NCBI GenBank assembly: GCA_000405945.1
Contig: ASOC01000005.1
Coordinates: 1-39,972, forward strand
Origin: Candidatus Omnitrophus fodinae SCGC AAA011-A17
Lineage (GTDB): Bacteria; Omnitrophota; Omnitrophia; Omnitrophales; Omnitrophaceae
Reading direction: 5' to 3'
DNA: 39,972 nucleotides
This document shows, in pieces, positions 15,900 to 23,056 of the stretch. The stretch's first letter is position 1; each line of letters starts with the position of its first letter. The notes under the pieces were generated by a model. It was not told where the DNA came from. It made no database searches and saw only the letters and a list, made by a program, of their open reading frames with translations. Both the position numbers and the translations under genes were made by a program.

Positions 15900-16080
15900 G
15901 CCCTGCCCTACGCGTGATTAGGCAGTTCTTTTTAGAACCAACACTAAAAAAGAAAAGGGAATCGACCTCAGGATATGAAATGGAGGCCTTGATGTTTAAG
16001 GAACCAAGCAATATCCGGCAGATTTCCGCCTTTGAAAAAAGGGTTCTTACAAATACTGCTTACACGGTAGGTTGCGGGGC
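15900..16080 (+). ncRNA. ssrS: 6S RNA
   Basis: About 181 nt that fold by hand into the rod shape of 6S RNA, which binds sigma-70 RNA polymerase by imitating an open promoter. The closing stem pairs GCCCTG-CCTAC-CGTG at the 5' end with CACG-GTAGG-CGGGGC at the 3' end. AGGCAG/CTGCTT and AGAACC/GGTTCT follow. Then comes an A-rich central bubble, then a terminal arm with GGGAATC/GATTTCC, GGATAT/ATATCC and CCTT/AAGG. It has its own strong promoter and lies directly before rarA, an arrangement I recall from Firmicutes 6S-1 and other bacteria. No covariance search was possible. Confidence 0.8.
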
Positions 16081-16086
16081 GTTGTT

Positions 16087-17505
16087 ATGAAAAAAGACCT
16101 CTTTGGTGAAGAGTGCGGTAAATCCGCTTGCAAAGAGGAACAACTCTCCGGCGGTCCTCTGGCTTTCCGCATGCGGCCGCGTGTTTTGGATGAATTTGTC
16201 GGCCAGGGGCATATCCTTGGCGAAGGCAAATTGTTGCGTCGCCTGATTTTTTCCGACCGGCTCACTTCGCTTATTTTTTACGGTCCCCCCGGAAGCGGGA
16301 AAACCACGCTGGCTCATGTAATTTCAAATATGACCTCGGCCGCCCCTCGTACCTTTGATACTTCGGGGGCTGTCCCACAACATTTGAAACACTGTGGGAC
16401 GGAGTTCCGGACGTTAAATGCCGTGACGTCTAATGTGCAGGAAATCCGCAAGATTTTGGATGAGGCCAAACAGCGCAAACGCTATGAAGCGCACCGCACC
16501 ATTCTTTTTATCGATGAAATCCACCGGTTTAACAAAGCCCAGCAGGATGTGCTCATGCCAGAAGTGGAAAGCGGCGTTATCATCCTGATCGGCGCCACCA
16601 CGCACAACCCGTCTTTCGCGGTAAACGGACCGCTTCTTTCCCGTTCCGTTATTTTTGAATTGCAGCCTCTTACGGAGGAGGATTTGATCAAAATTATTCG
16701 TCAGGCGCTTCAGGATAAAGAGCGGGGCCTGGGACAGCGGCAAGTTCTCATCACCGAAGGAGCCCTCATCCATTTGGCCAAAAACGCTTGCGGAGACGCG
16801 CGCCGTGCACTGATCGCTTTGGAAATCGGTGTGCTTTCCACGCCGCCGGATTCTTCAGGAAATATTCATTTTGACGAAAAAGTTGCCGAAGAATCTATAC
16901 AGAAGAAAATCGTCCACTATGACCATGATGAAGACTACCACTACGACACGGCGAGCGCTTTCATTAAGAGCATGCGCGGCTCGGATCCGGATGCGGCCGT
17001 TTATTGGCTGGCGAAAATGCTTTATGCGGGCGAAGATCCCCGTTTCATAGCCCGCCGGATCGTGATTTTGGCGTCAGAAGATGTCGGCAACGCGGACCCT
17101 CAGGCCCTTGTGATCGCGACCAGCGCCATGCAGTCCCTCGAATTTGTGGGCATGCCCGAAGCCAGAATTATCCTGGCTCAAGCTGTGGTCTATCTTTCCA
17201 TGGCGCCCAAAAGCAACGCTTCTTACATGGCTTTAGAAGCCGCCACCGCAGATATCAAAGAAGGAAAAACCCAGGAAGTGCCCCAGCATTTGAGGGATGC
17301 GAGTTACCGGGGAGCCAAGAGCATGGGGCACGGGCAGGGGTATCAGTACGCGCATAACGGACAGGATCATTTTGTGATTCAGGATTATCTGGGTGTCTCA
17401 AAGGAATATTACGTGCCTACGGAACTCGGCTACGAGAAAAAAATGGCTGAACGTCTTCAGGAACTGAAACGGCGCAAATCAGAGATGCAAAAGGGGGCGC
17501 AATGA
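16087..17505 (+). CDS. rarA: replication-associated recombination protein A (RarA/MgsA AAA+ ATPase)
   Basis: Clamp-loader-like AAA+ ATPase acting at stalled forks. It shows RMRPRVLDEFVGQGHILGEG, Walker A GPPGSGKTT, Walker B FIDEIHRFNKAQQD, sensor GATTHNPSF and a complete C-terminal domain with GYQYAHN; 472 residues. About 20 residues (SAAPRT to KHC, bases 16336-16395) interrupt the usual sequence between Walker A and NAVTSNVQEIRK and are partly encoded by a hairpin (16372-16400). ATG 16087 is chosen; TTG 16072 would fall in the 6S RNA. It overlaps the next gene by ATGA. Confidence 0.93.
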   Translation: MKKDLFGEECGKSACKEEQLSGGPLAFRMRPRVLDEFVGQGHILGEGKLLRRLIFSDRLTSLIFYGPPGSGKTTLAHVISNMTSAAPRTFDTSGAVPQHLKHCGTEFRTLNAVTSNVQEIRKILDEAKQRKRYEAHRTILFIDEIHRFNKAQQDVLMPEVESGVIILIGATTHNPSFAVNGPLLSRSVIFELQPLTEEDLIKIIRQALQDKERGLGQRQVLITEGALIHLAKNACGDARRALIALEIGVLSTPPDSSGNIHFDEKVAEESIQKKIVHYDHDEDYHYDTASAFIKSMRGSDPDAAVYWLAKMLYAGEDPRFIARRIVILASEDVGNADPQALVIATSAMQSLEFVGMPEARIILAQAVVYLSMAPKSNASYMALEAATADIKEGKTQEVPQHLRDASYRGAKSMGHGQGYQYAHNGQDHFVIQDYLGVSKEYYVPTELGYEKKMAERLQELKRRKSEMQKGAQ

Positions 17506-18503
17506 AAGCCGATCAAACTTTTTTCAGTTTTGACCATCTGGTTGGGAAAAGTCAGCTTTTCCGCGACCTGATCGAGAGAATCAAGGTTGTGGCGCAGTAT
17601 GAAGTGGCTGTTCTGATTGAGGGGGAAAGCGGGACAGGCAAGGAACTCGTGGCCCGGGCTATTCATTACAACAGCCCGCGTAAGGATAAAGAGTTTGTCG
17701 TGATCAATTGTTCCGCTTTTTCAGATTCTCTGCTGGAAAGCGAACTTTTCGGGTATGTGAAAGGCTCTTTCACGGGTGCCATGGCCGAAAAGATGGGGCT
17801 TTTTGAAGTGGCTGACCAGGGCACGTTCTTTCTGGACGAAATAGGCGATATGAGCACCGCGCTTCAGGTGAAAATTCTGCGTGTGCTTCAGGAGGGGACT
17901 TTTTTCAAAGTGGGCGGCACCAAGCCGCAGAAAGTGAATGTCCGGATTGTGGCGGCCACTAACCGTAATTTAAGGCAAATGATTCAGGAGGGGAAATTCC
18001 GGGAGGATTTATTTTACCGCATCAACGTGGTGAATTTGGCTATTTCGCCCCTCAGGGAACGCAAGGAGGATATTGAGGTTTTGGGGGATTATATTTTGGA
18101 AAACATAGCCAAGAAAAATCAGGACGAGAAAAAGAGCCTGTCCGCTGAAGCCATTCAAATAATGAAACGCCATGATTGGCCGGGAAACGTTCGTGAACTG
18201 GAAAATGAGCTTGAAAAGGCCGTGATTTTTTCAGGGGATAAAAAAATCATCACGGAAGTCAGCCTCAGCCCCGAGTTACTCAATTTGGTTCAGACTAGGA
18301 AGATGGAGTCCTTGGAAGACGGCGGAGGGGCTTTTTCTCTTAAAGAGATTAAAAAGAAGGCCGTGGAGAAAGTGGAGCGTGAAGTCATTCGCAAGGGGCT
18401 TGAGAAAACGAATTGGAATAAAAGCGCCTGCGCGAAGCTACTCAAAATTTCCCGCGTGGATTTGATCCGTAAAATCGCCCGCTATGAAATCGAAAGGGCC
18501 TAA
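17502..18503 (+). CDS. sigma-54-dependent transcriptional activator, no receiver domain
   Basis: A 333-residue bacterial enhancer-binding protein made only of the AAA+ domain and a Fis-type helix-turn-helix. Walker A is GESGTGKE, Walker B FFLDEIGDM, the arginine region REDLFYRINV and the sensor 2 region WPGNVRELEN. The sigma-54 contact loop reads GSFTGA, not the usual GAFTGA. The C-terminal helix-turn-helix is NWNKSACAKLLKISRVDLIRKI. Without a sensory N terminus it may be constitutive or controlled by a partner; the adjacent STAS-PilZ proteins are candidates (inference). Its ATG overlaps the rarA stop. Its targets are unknown. Confidence 0.9.
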   Translation: MKADQTFFSFDHLVGKSQLFRDLIERIKVVAQYEVAVLIEGESGTGKELVARAIHYNSPRKDKEFVVINCSAFSDSLLESELFGYVKGSFTGAMAEKMGLFEVADQGTFFLDEIGDMSTALQVKILRVLQEGTFFKVGGTKPQKVNVRIVAATNRNLRQMIQEGKFREDLFYRINVVNLAISPLRERKEDIEVLGDYILENIAKKNQDEKKSLSAEAIQIMKRHDWPGNVRELENELEKAVIFSGDKKIITEVSLSPELLNLVQTRKMESLEDGGGAFSLKEIKKKAVEKVEREVIRKGLEKTNWNKSACAKLLKISRVDLIRKIARYEIERA

Positions 18504-18530
18504 TCAGCCTGGTGTCCTCAGAGCGATACC

Positions 18531-19256
18531 ATGAATCGGTCCCCTCAAATCATCAAGCGCAAAATAGGAACCGTGCATATCATTGACCTCCGGGGCGAAT
18601 TCGTGGGGCCGTGGGCGTTGCGCGGCAAGGAAGAAATTGCGCTGTTTGTTAAAAATCAAAAGACCAGAAATCTTCTTTTTAACCTCCGCGGATTAAGCAC
18701 AGTGGACAGCCTTGGGGTCAAAGCCGTGACTGAAAATTTATCTCCCGATATGCGCTGCGGACTAGTGGTGGGAAATCTTTCCGTCATGCAAATGTTTAGC
18801 CGGGTGGCTTCGGGTTCGAATCTTAAGTTTTTTAAAACCGAGGAAGAAATTATCCAGTATTTCGGACAAGATCTGGTGAAATGGGAAGAGAAAACCTATG
18901 AAGAGAAGCGACGCCATCAGCGACTCAAAACCGCGCTCGCTTTGGGATTCTCTTTCACGGATGAGAAGGGCGAACGCGTTTTTTTTAGCGCCGTAGTGAC
19001 GGATTTGAGTGAAGGCGGTTTGTTGGCCGAATACCTGGATCTGGACCGGGAGTCCTTTCACCGAATGAAGCTAAGTCCTTATGATTTCCACATGCTGGAT
19101 CTCAAAATCATGTTGCCGGGTTTTGGCGAGGTGGAGGCTCAGGGCAAAGTGGTGCGCACTTTTATAGACCGAGACCAGGTGGAAATAGGCATTGAGTTCT
19201 CAGATATCTCCCCCGAAGACGTTTTCCGCATAGGCAACTTTTTGAAGACCTCATAG
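18531..19256 (+). CDS. STAS-PilZ two-domain protein 1
   Basis: A 241-residue cytoplasmic protein. Residues about 5-110 resemble a STAS/anti-sigma-antagonist domain (GTVHIIDLRGEF, then LRGLSTVDSLGVKAV), keeping a serine after the aspartate at the site phosphorylated in SpoIIAA. Residues about 125-240 are a PilZ domain with the c-di-GMP motifs RRHQR (RxxxR) and DLSEGG (DxSxxG). It lies 27 bp after the sigma-54 activator and is probably in the same operon. A paralogue follows. It may link c-di-GMP to partner switching; function is inferred from domains only. Confidence 0.8.
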   Translation: MNRSPQIIKRKIGTVHIIDLRGEFVGPWALRGKEEIALFVKNQKTRNLLFNLRGLSTVDSLGVKAVTENLSPDMRCGLVVGNLSVMQMFSRVASGSNLKFFKTEEEIIQYFGQDLVKWEEKTYEEKRRHQRLKTALALGFSFTDEKGERVFFSAVVTDLSEGGLLAEYLDLDRESFHRMKLSPYDFHMLDLKIMLPGFGEVEAQGKVVRTFIDRDQVEIGIEFSDISPEDVFRIGNFLKTS

Positions 19257-19515
19257 AAAGATATTTAATTTTTTCCTAATCTTATGGATTTATAATGCGA
19301 AGCGTCATAGAATTTGGTCATTCCAATGCATTGGCATAATTAATGTAAGTTATTTGTTTATAATATGTTACACTTTTACAAAAGCTTGGTTTTGTCTGCG
19401 AAATTTGTATGTAATTTTTGAAATATTGGGCATATAAATAAATTTGCATTTTTATAATTAAAGGAGTAAAATTAAGTCGGTAGTCAAAATTGATAGATGC
19501 AATGGAGAGCTGAAT
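19257..19515 (+). other. AT-rich intergenic region with possible promoter elements
   Basis: 259 bp, distinctly richer in A and T than its surroundings. TATAAT occurs at 19291-19296 and 19359-19364, but neither has a good -35 box at normal spacing. A GG-N10-GC pair (19316-19329) roughly fits a sigma-54 -24/-12 layout with poor flanking bases. AAAGGAG near 19461 is too far from the next ATG to serve it. No gene is seen. Confidence 0.5.
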
Positions 19516-20199
19516 ATGATTGCTAAAACGGAAGTACACAAAAGGAAAATTGGCTCGGTAATTATTTTTGACCTATACGGCGATTTGACGGACGGCGATA
19601 TAGATACCGTTAAAGACTTTATTGAGCGTAATATTCAGCGGGGCGGTTATAGAAATGTCATCCTAAACACTCAAAACGTGTTGCATGTGGATCAGCTGGC
19701 TCTTAGAAAGATTCTGGTTCCTTTGGAGAGGCCTCACCGTAAAGCGGTTTACTGCTATTCGCCTGAACTCCTTGAAATGTTTTTAAATACGTATCTTCCG
19801 GAAAAGATGAATATCTGTAAAAATGAGGCGGAAATTTCCACCACTTTTGGGCTATATCTCGTGGAGAAGGATAAGTTCATTTTTAAGGGAGAGCGCCGTA
19901 AAAATCAGCGTATTGAGGTGGCTGTGCCGGTGACGGTTCAGGCTGAAATCACGCCCATGGATAACCTGTCGGTAACGGCTTTGATTACCAATTTGAGCGA
20001 GGGCGGTTTTTTTGCCGAATGTCTTGATCTCCAGGCCGCTCAGACATTACGGAGCGTCAGGGATTTCAGGAACCTCTCGCTGCGGGCGCAATTCAAACCG
20101 CCTTTGGCTGAACAACAGCAGACGTTTGACGTGGAGATGCTAAGGACTGAAGTGACCAGCCGGCAGACCGGGTTTGCCGCGAAATTCCTTAAAAATTAG
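19516..20199 (+). CDS. STAS-PilZ two-domain protein 2
   Basis: A 227-residue paralogue of the gene at 18531. The N-terminal STAS-like part starts HKRKIGSVIIFDLYGDL, close to the KRKIGTVHIIDLRGEF of its neighbour. The SpoIIAA-type serine is replaced by Gln (VDQLALRKI), so phosphorylation there is not possible. The PilZ motifs are intact: RKNQR (RxxxR) and NLSEGG (NxSxxG). It is preceded by the AT-rich region and may be separately transcribed. A plausible pair is one switchable and one fixed STAS partner, both able to bind c-di-GMP (inference). Confidence 0.8.
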   Translation: MIAKTEVHKRKIGSVIIFDLYGDLTDGDIDTVKDFIERNIQRGGYRNVILNTQNVLHVDQLALRKILVPLERPHRKAVYCYSPELLEMFLNTYLPEKMNICKNEAEISTTFGLYLVEKDKFIFKGERRKNQRIEVAVPVTVQAEITPMDNLSVTALITNLSEGGFFAECLDLQAAQTLRSVRDFRNLSLRAQFKPPLAEQQQTFDVEMLRTEVTSRQTGFAAKFLKN

Positions 20200-20211
20200 T
20201 CAGCCTGCCGC

Positions 20212-20240
20212 TTGACAAGTCTTCAAGACACCCCTAGAAT
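20212..20240 (+). promoter_or_regulatory. sigma-70-type promoter of the ParA-CBM48 gene
   Basis: TTGACA (20212-20217), 17 nt, TAGAAT (20235-20240). A short inverted repeat, CTTGA and TCAAG, overlaps the -35 box and could be an operator. Transcription would start near 20247, 43 nt before the CTG start. Confidence 0.75.
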
Positions 20241-20289
20241 TAACCTGTATTCGTGACATCTCAGCTCTTCCAACCCTAGGAGAATTGAT

Positions 20290-21438
20290 CTGAGAACCAT
20301 AGCCGTCGCCAATCAAAAAGGTGGTTGCGGTAAAACTACAATCAGCGTAAATCTCTCTGCGTCTCTGGCCTTTCTCGGCAAAAAAATTCTTTTAATTGAT
20401 TTAGACCCGCAAGGGCATTCCTCGCTTGCCTTGGGCGTTGAACTGGATCATATTTCCCGCAGTATTTACGACGTTCTAGACGATACCGGCGGACAATCTT
20501 TTGGAATCCGGGATGTCCGGGTCGTTTTATCCGAACACTTGCATCTCGTCCCGTCAGAAGTGATTTTAAGCGCCGTGGAGCAGAAGCTGGCCGGCGCGCC
20601 TGAAAGAGAAAACCGGCTGCTTGCCAAACTCGATGGCTTAGACTCGGAGTACGATTTTGTCCTGATTGACTGTCCTCCCAACCTCGGCCTGCTGACTTTT
20701 AACGCGCTTCGCGCCGCTCAAGAACTTATCATCCCGGTAGAATGTTCCACTTTTTCCCTGCACGGATTAAGTAAAATTCTTGAAACGGTTCAGCTTCTGG
20801 AAGAAGCGCTGATGCATAAAATAAAGGTGCGCGCCATTCTTAACGACTTTGACCCGCGCACGAAATTTTCCAGAAAAATCCAGGAAGATCTTCAAAGGAT
20901 GTTCGCGGGGCGGGTTTACCGCACCGTGATTCACCATTCGGTACGTTTGCGTGAGGCTGCCGCCTATGGTAAGCCCATCACGGATTATGACAGGCACTCC
21001 GTTGTTTTTAAGGATTTTTTAAATCTGAGCGCTGAAATCCTTGAAAGAGAACCGGTTTCAAAAGACGAGGAACTTTTCAGAGCTTTTGACGTGCCCGGGA
21101 TTATCGAATCAGGTGTTGCCGCAGATGGAAAGCCTGAACAGGCCATGCCAGAAGATCACGCCGTTCTTTTAACTCTTGACGCGCCGGGAGCCCGTTATGT
21201 TCAGGTGGCGGGTGATTTCAACCATTGGGTGCCCGAAGATTTTGTTCCTTCCGTGAAAGGGGAAGGGTTGTGGAGGAAGCTGTATCATCTTCGTCACGGC
21301 ACTTATAAATATAAATTCATTGTTGACGGCGACTGGATGCTTGACCCGCACAATCCCCGGGTGGAGTCCAATCCGTACAGCGGAACAGATTCCGTCCTTG
21401 AGGTGGGGGCGCAGGGAGCTTCGTTGCATGGAAAATGA
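20290..21438 (+). CDS. ParA-family ATPase fused to a C-terminal CBM48 glycogen-binding domain, CTG start
   Basis: 382 residues. Residues 1-245 are ParA/Soj: RTIAVANQKGGCGKTT (deviant Walker A), LLIDLDPQGHSS and FVLIDCPPNLGLL. No ATG, GTG or TTG lies upstream of the Walker A in this frame. CTG 20290 is 6 nt after AGGAGA and gives the canonical MRTIAVANQKGG start. Residues about 297-380 are a CBM48/AMPK-beta type domain: VAGDFNHW, GTYKYKFIVDGDW, then NPYSGTDSVLEV. The Trp, Lys and Trp that contact glucan in AMPK-beta are kept. ParA proteins usually position plasmids, chromosomes or protein cargo; fusion to a glucan-binding module is unusual. No ParB is adjacent. The next gene overlaps by 11 bp. 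Confidence 0.88.
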   Translation: MRTIAVANQKGGCGKTTISVNLSASLAFLGKKILLIDLDPQGHSSLALGVELDHISRSIYDVLDDTGGQSFGIRDVRVVLSEHLHLVPSEVILSAVEQKLAGAPERENRLLAKLDGLDSEYDFVLIDCPPNLGLLTFNALRAAQELIIPVECSTFSLHGLSKILETVQLLEEALMHKIKVRAILNDFDPRTKFSRKIQEDLQRMFAGRVYRTVIHHSVRLREAAAYGKPITDYDRHSVVFKDFLNLSAEILEREPVSKDEELFRAFDVPGIIESGVAADGKPEQAMPEDHAVLLTLDAPGARYVQVAGDFNHWVPEDFVPSVKGEGLWRKLYHLRHGTYKYKFIVDGDWMLDPHNPRVESNPYSGTDSVLEVGAQGASLHGK

Positions 21439-22282
21439 TGACAAGAAATCGCCGCGGGGATTGAAAGATATCTCCCATCTTTTTTTGTCCGGCGCCCCGG
21501 TCCGGGATCAAGGGCAAACGCCCGCGAAGTCAGCTTTGATGGTATGCTCGGATTCATGGTCCGATTGTTCGTTTGAAATGAATGCCGCGCTTGCCAAGAC
21601 ATTGGAATTGGATATTCATCAGGCGGATTTCCATGTTTTTCAAGAGCGCCAGGATTCGCTGGAAGCGCGCGTTTCCTCGTCCTCTTTGTTCTGCGCGCCC
21701 AAAGTTTTTGAAGAGTTGGTTTCGGATGGAGAAGGGAAGTTATACCTCGTTGATTTTCCGTGGAGCTATCCGGACATTATTGACTCTCTTATGCCTTTGG
21801 CGTCCGCATTGCTTGTCACAGTGAGGCCAACCATCGGTTCGTTGAAGAATGCGTTTCGTTTATTGAAGGGGGTCTCATTTTTCCTTAAAGAAGAGCCTTT
21901 TATCCGTTGGGAAGAACCCGGTGACTTCAGACTTCAGCAAATATCATTTCAGTGGTCAGATTTGGTGAAGCGGTTTTTGAGCCGTGAATTGATTTGGATC
22001 GACAATTTGGATCCTCTTAAGGAAAAGATAAGGAATGTTTTAGCCTCTGCTTCGTCCGCGAATGATTTTTCCGTTGGGATAGCGCTTCAGCAGGAAGAAG
22101 CCATGCGCCGCAAGAGACAGCGCGCGCTGCATTTTCAAAAGGATTTTCTGGCCTCGGCTCCCGCCGAACCTGTCCCGGCAACGGAAACCTCTTTCCCATC
22201 ATCCTCGTTTTATGAGCGGGCCCGTTTATCAAGAGAAGAAATCGCGGCTTTTTTTGCTTTGGCCGACCAGTTGCCGGATTAA
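21428..22282 (+). CDS. degenerate ParA/MinD-like protein without P-loop, partner of ParA-CBM48
   Basis: 284 residues from ATG 21428, overlapping the ParA-CBM48 stop. I do not recognise a named family. The segment LYLVDFPWSYPDIIDSLMPL, followed by ALLVTVRPTIGSLKNAFRLL, resembles the Walker B and following strand-helix of MinD/FlhG/BcsQ-type ATPases, but no Walker A lysine motif is present. The C-terminal third is charged with a Pro- and Ser-rich stretch. Overlap and similarity to the ParA fold suggest a non-hydrolysing partner. An upstream in-frame start (21320) would lie inside the CBM48 code and is less likely. Confidence 0.65.
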   Translation: MENDDKKSPRGLKDISHLFLSGAPVRDQGQTPAKSALMVCSDSWSDCSFEMNAALAKTLELDIHQADFHVFQERQDSLEARVSSSSLFCAPKVFEELVSDGEGKLYLVDFPWSYPDIIDSLMPLASALLVTVRPTIGSLKNAFRLLKGVSFFLKEEPFIRWEEPGDFRLQQISFQWSDLVKRFLSRELIWIDNLDPLKEKIRNVLASASSANDFSVGIALQQEEAMRRKRQRALHFQKDFLASAPAEPVPATETSFPSSSFYERARLSREEIAAFFALADQLPD

Positions 22283-22297
22283 ACCAGGAAAATTTAG

Positions 22298-22325
22298 TTG
22301 CGGGTCAGGGGATTATCAATATAAT
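22298..22325 (+). promoter_or_regulatory. promoter directly before the zinc-ribbon gene
   Basis: TTGCGG (22298-22303), 16 nt, TATAAT (22320-22325). The -10 box ends only 8 nt before the ATG at 22334, so a transcript from it would be leaderless or nearly so. Confidence 0.5.
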
Positions 22326-22333
22326 GAATCCCT

Positions 22334-23056
22334 ATGCCCGAGACGAATACCTTCAAGCAAGACCTGCAAATTCTCAAAGACCTGCAAGTCCTGGATAAGC
22401 AAATTTATGATTTTTCCCAGGAATTGATGCAAGTCCCTGTTCAGCAAAAGGTTTATGAACAGGAATTTGAATCCGTGAAAAAGAATTTTCAGGCCCTGGA
22501 AGATAAGCTAAAACAGGCCAAACTCAAGCAGAAAGAAAAGGAACTAGACCTCGGACAGAAAGAGGAACAAATCCTGAAGCGCCAGGGTCAGCTAAACCTC
22601 GTGAAAACCAATGAGGAATATTCCGCCATTCGCATGGAAATAGCCAACATGAAGGCAGACAACTCCGTGCTGGAGGAGGCCATTCTCCTTCTTATGGATG
22701 AAGTTGAAGTGGAAACCAAGCAAGTCAATGCCGGCAAAGAAACAATGAAGCTCGAAGAAAAAAAATTGGCTGACCGTAAGACGGAACTGGTGCAGCGGGA
22801 AAAAGAGTGTCGGTTTCAAATAGATGATCTCAAGTCCAAACGCAAGGCCTTCATAAGCCAGGTGAACGCGGAAACAGCTTCGTTTTACGAAAGGATTCTG
22901 GCTAAAAAGAGCGGCATGGCCTTGGCCAGAATTGACAGCGAAAACTGCAGTAGCTGCCAGATGAAATTGCGAGCCCAGGTGCTTAATGAAGTAAAATTGC
23001 AGGAAAAGATTGTTTTGTGTGAAAACTGCACGCGTATTCTCTACGAAGAAAACTAA
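22334..23056 (+). CDS. coiled-coil protein with C-terminal C4 zinc ribbon (COG1579 type)
   Basis: 240 residues. About residues 5-180 are a long charged coiled coil; the end carries two CxxC pairs (CSSCQMK and CENC) forming a zinc ribbon. This is the widespread zf-RING_7/COG1579 family, whose role is poorly known and which has been proposed to bind nucleic acid. No ribosome binding site is visible and the promoter abuts the start, consistent with a leaderless mRNA. It is cytoplasmic, with no signal sequence. Confidence 0.85.
   Translation: MPETNTFKQDLQILKDLQVLDKQIYDFSQELMQVPVQQKVYEQEFESVKKNFQALEDKLKQAKLKQKEKELDLGQKEEQILKRQGQLNLVKTNEEYSAIRMEIANMKADNSVLEEAILLLMDEVEVETKQVNAGKETMKLEEKKLADRKTELVQREKECRFQIDDLKSKRKAFISQVNAETASFYERILAKKSGMALARIDSENCSSCQMKLRAQVLNEVKLQEKIVLCENCTRILYEEN

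Noticed and set aside
15739-15921. Small frames in the pheT to 6S interval
   Set aside because: They are made of palindromes and run through the 6S promoter; protein-like features are absent.
16372-16400. Hairpin in rarA as a terminator
   Set aside because: It lies in the middle of a coding region and no T run follows.
18511-18524. GG-N10-GC as a sigma-54 promoter before STAS-PilZ 1
   Set aside because: Flanking bases do not match TGGCAC/TTGC, and the start site would fall inside the coding region.
19316-19329. GG-N10-GC as a sigma-54 promoter before STAS-PilZ 2
   Set aside because: Spacing fits but only the invariant GG/GC and a few bases match, in an AT-rich region where chance matches are likely; kept only as a remark.
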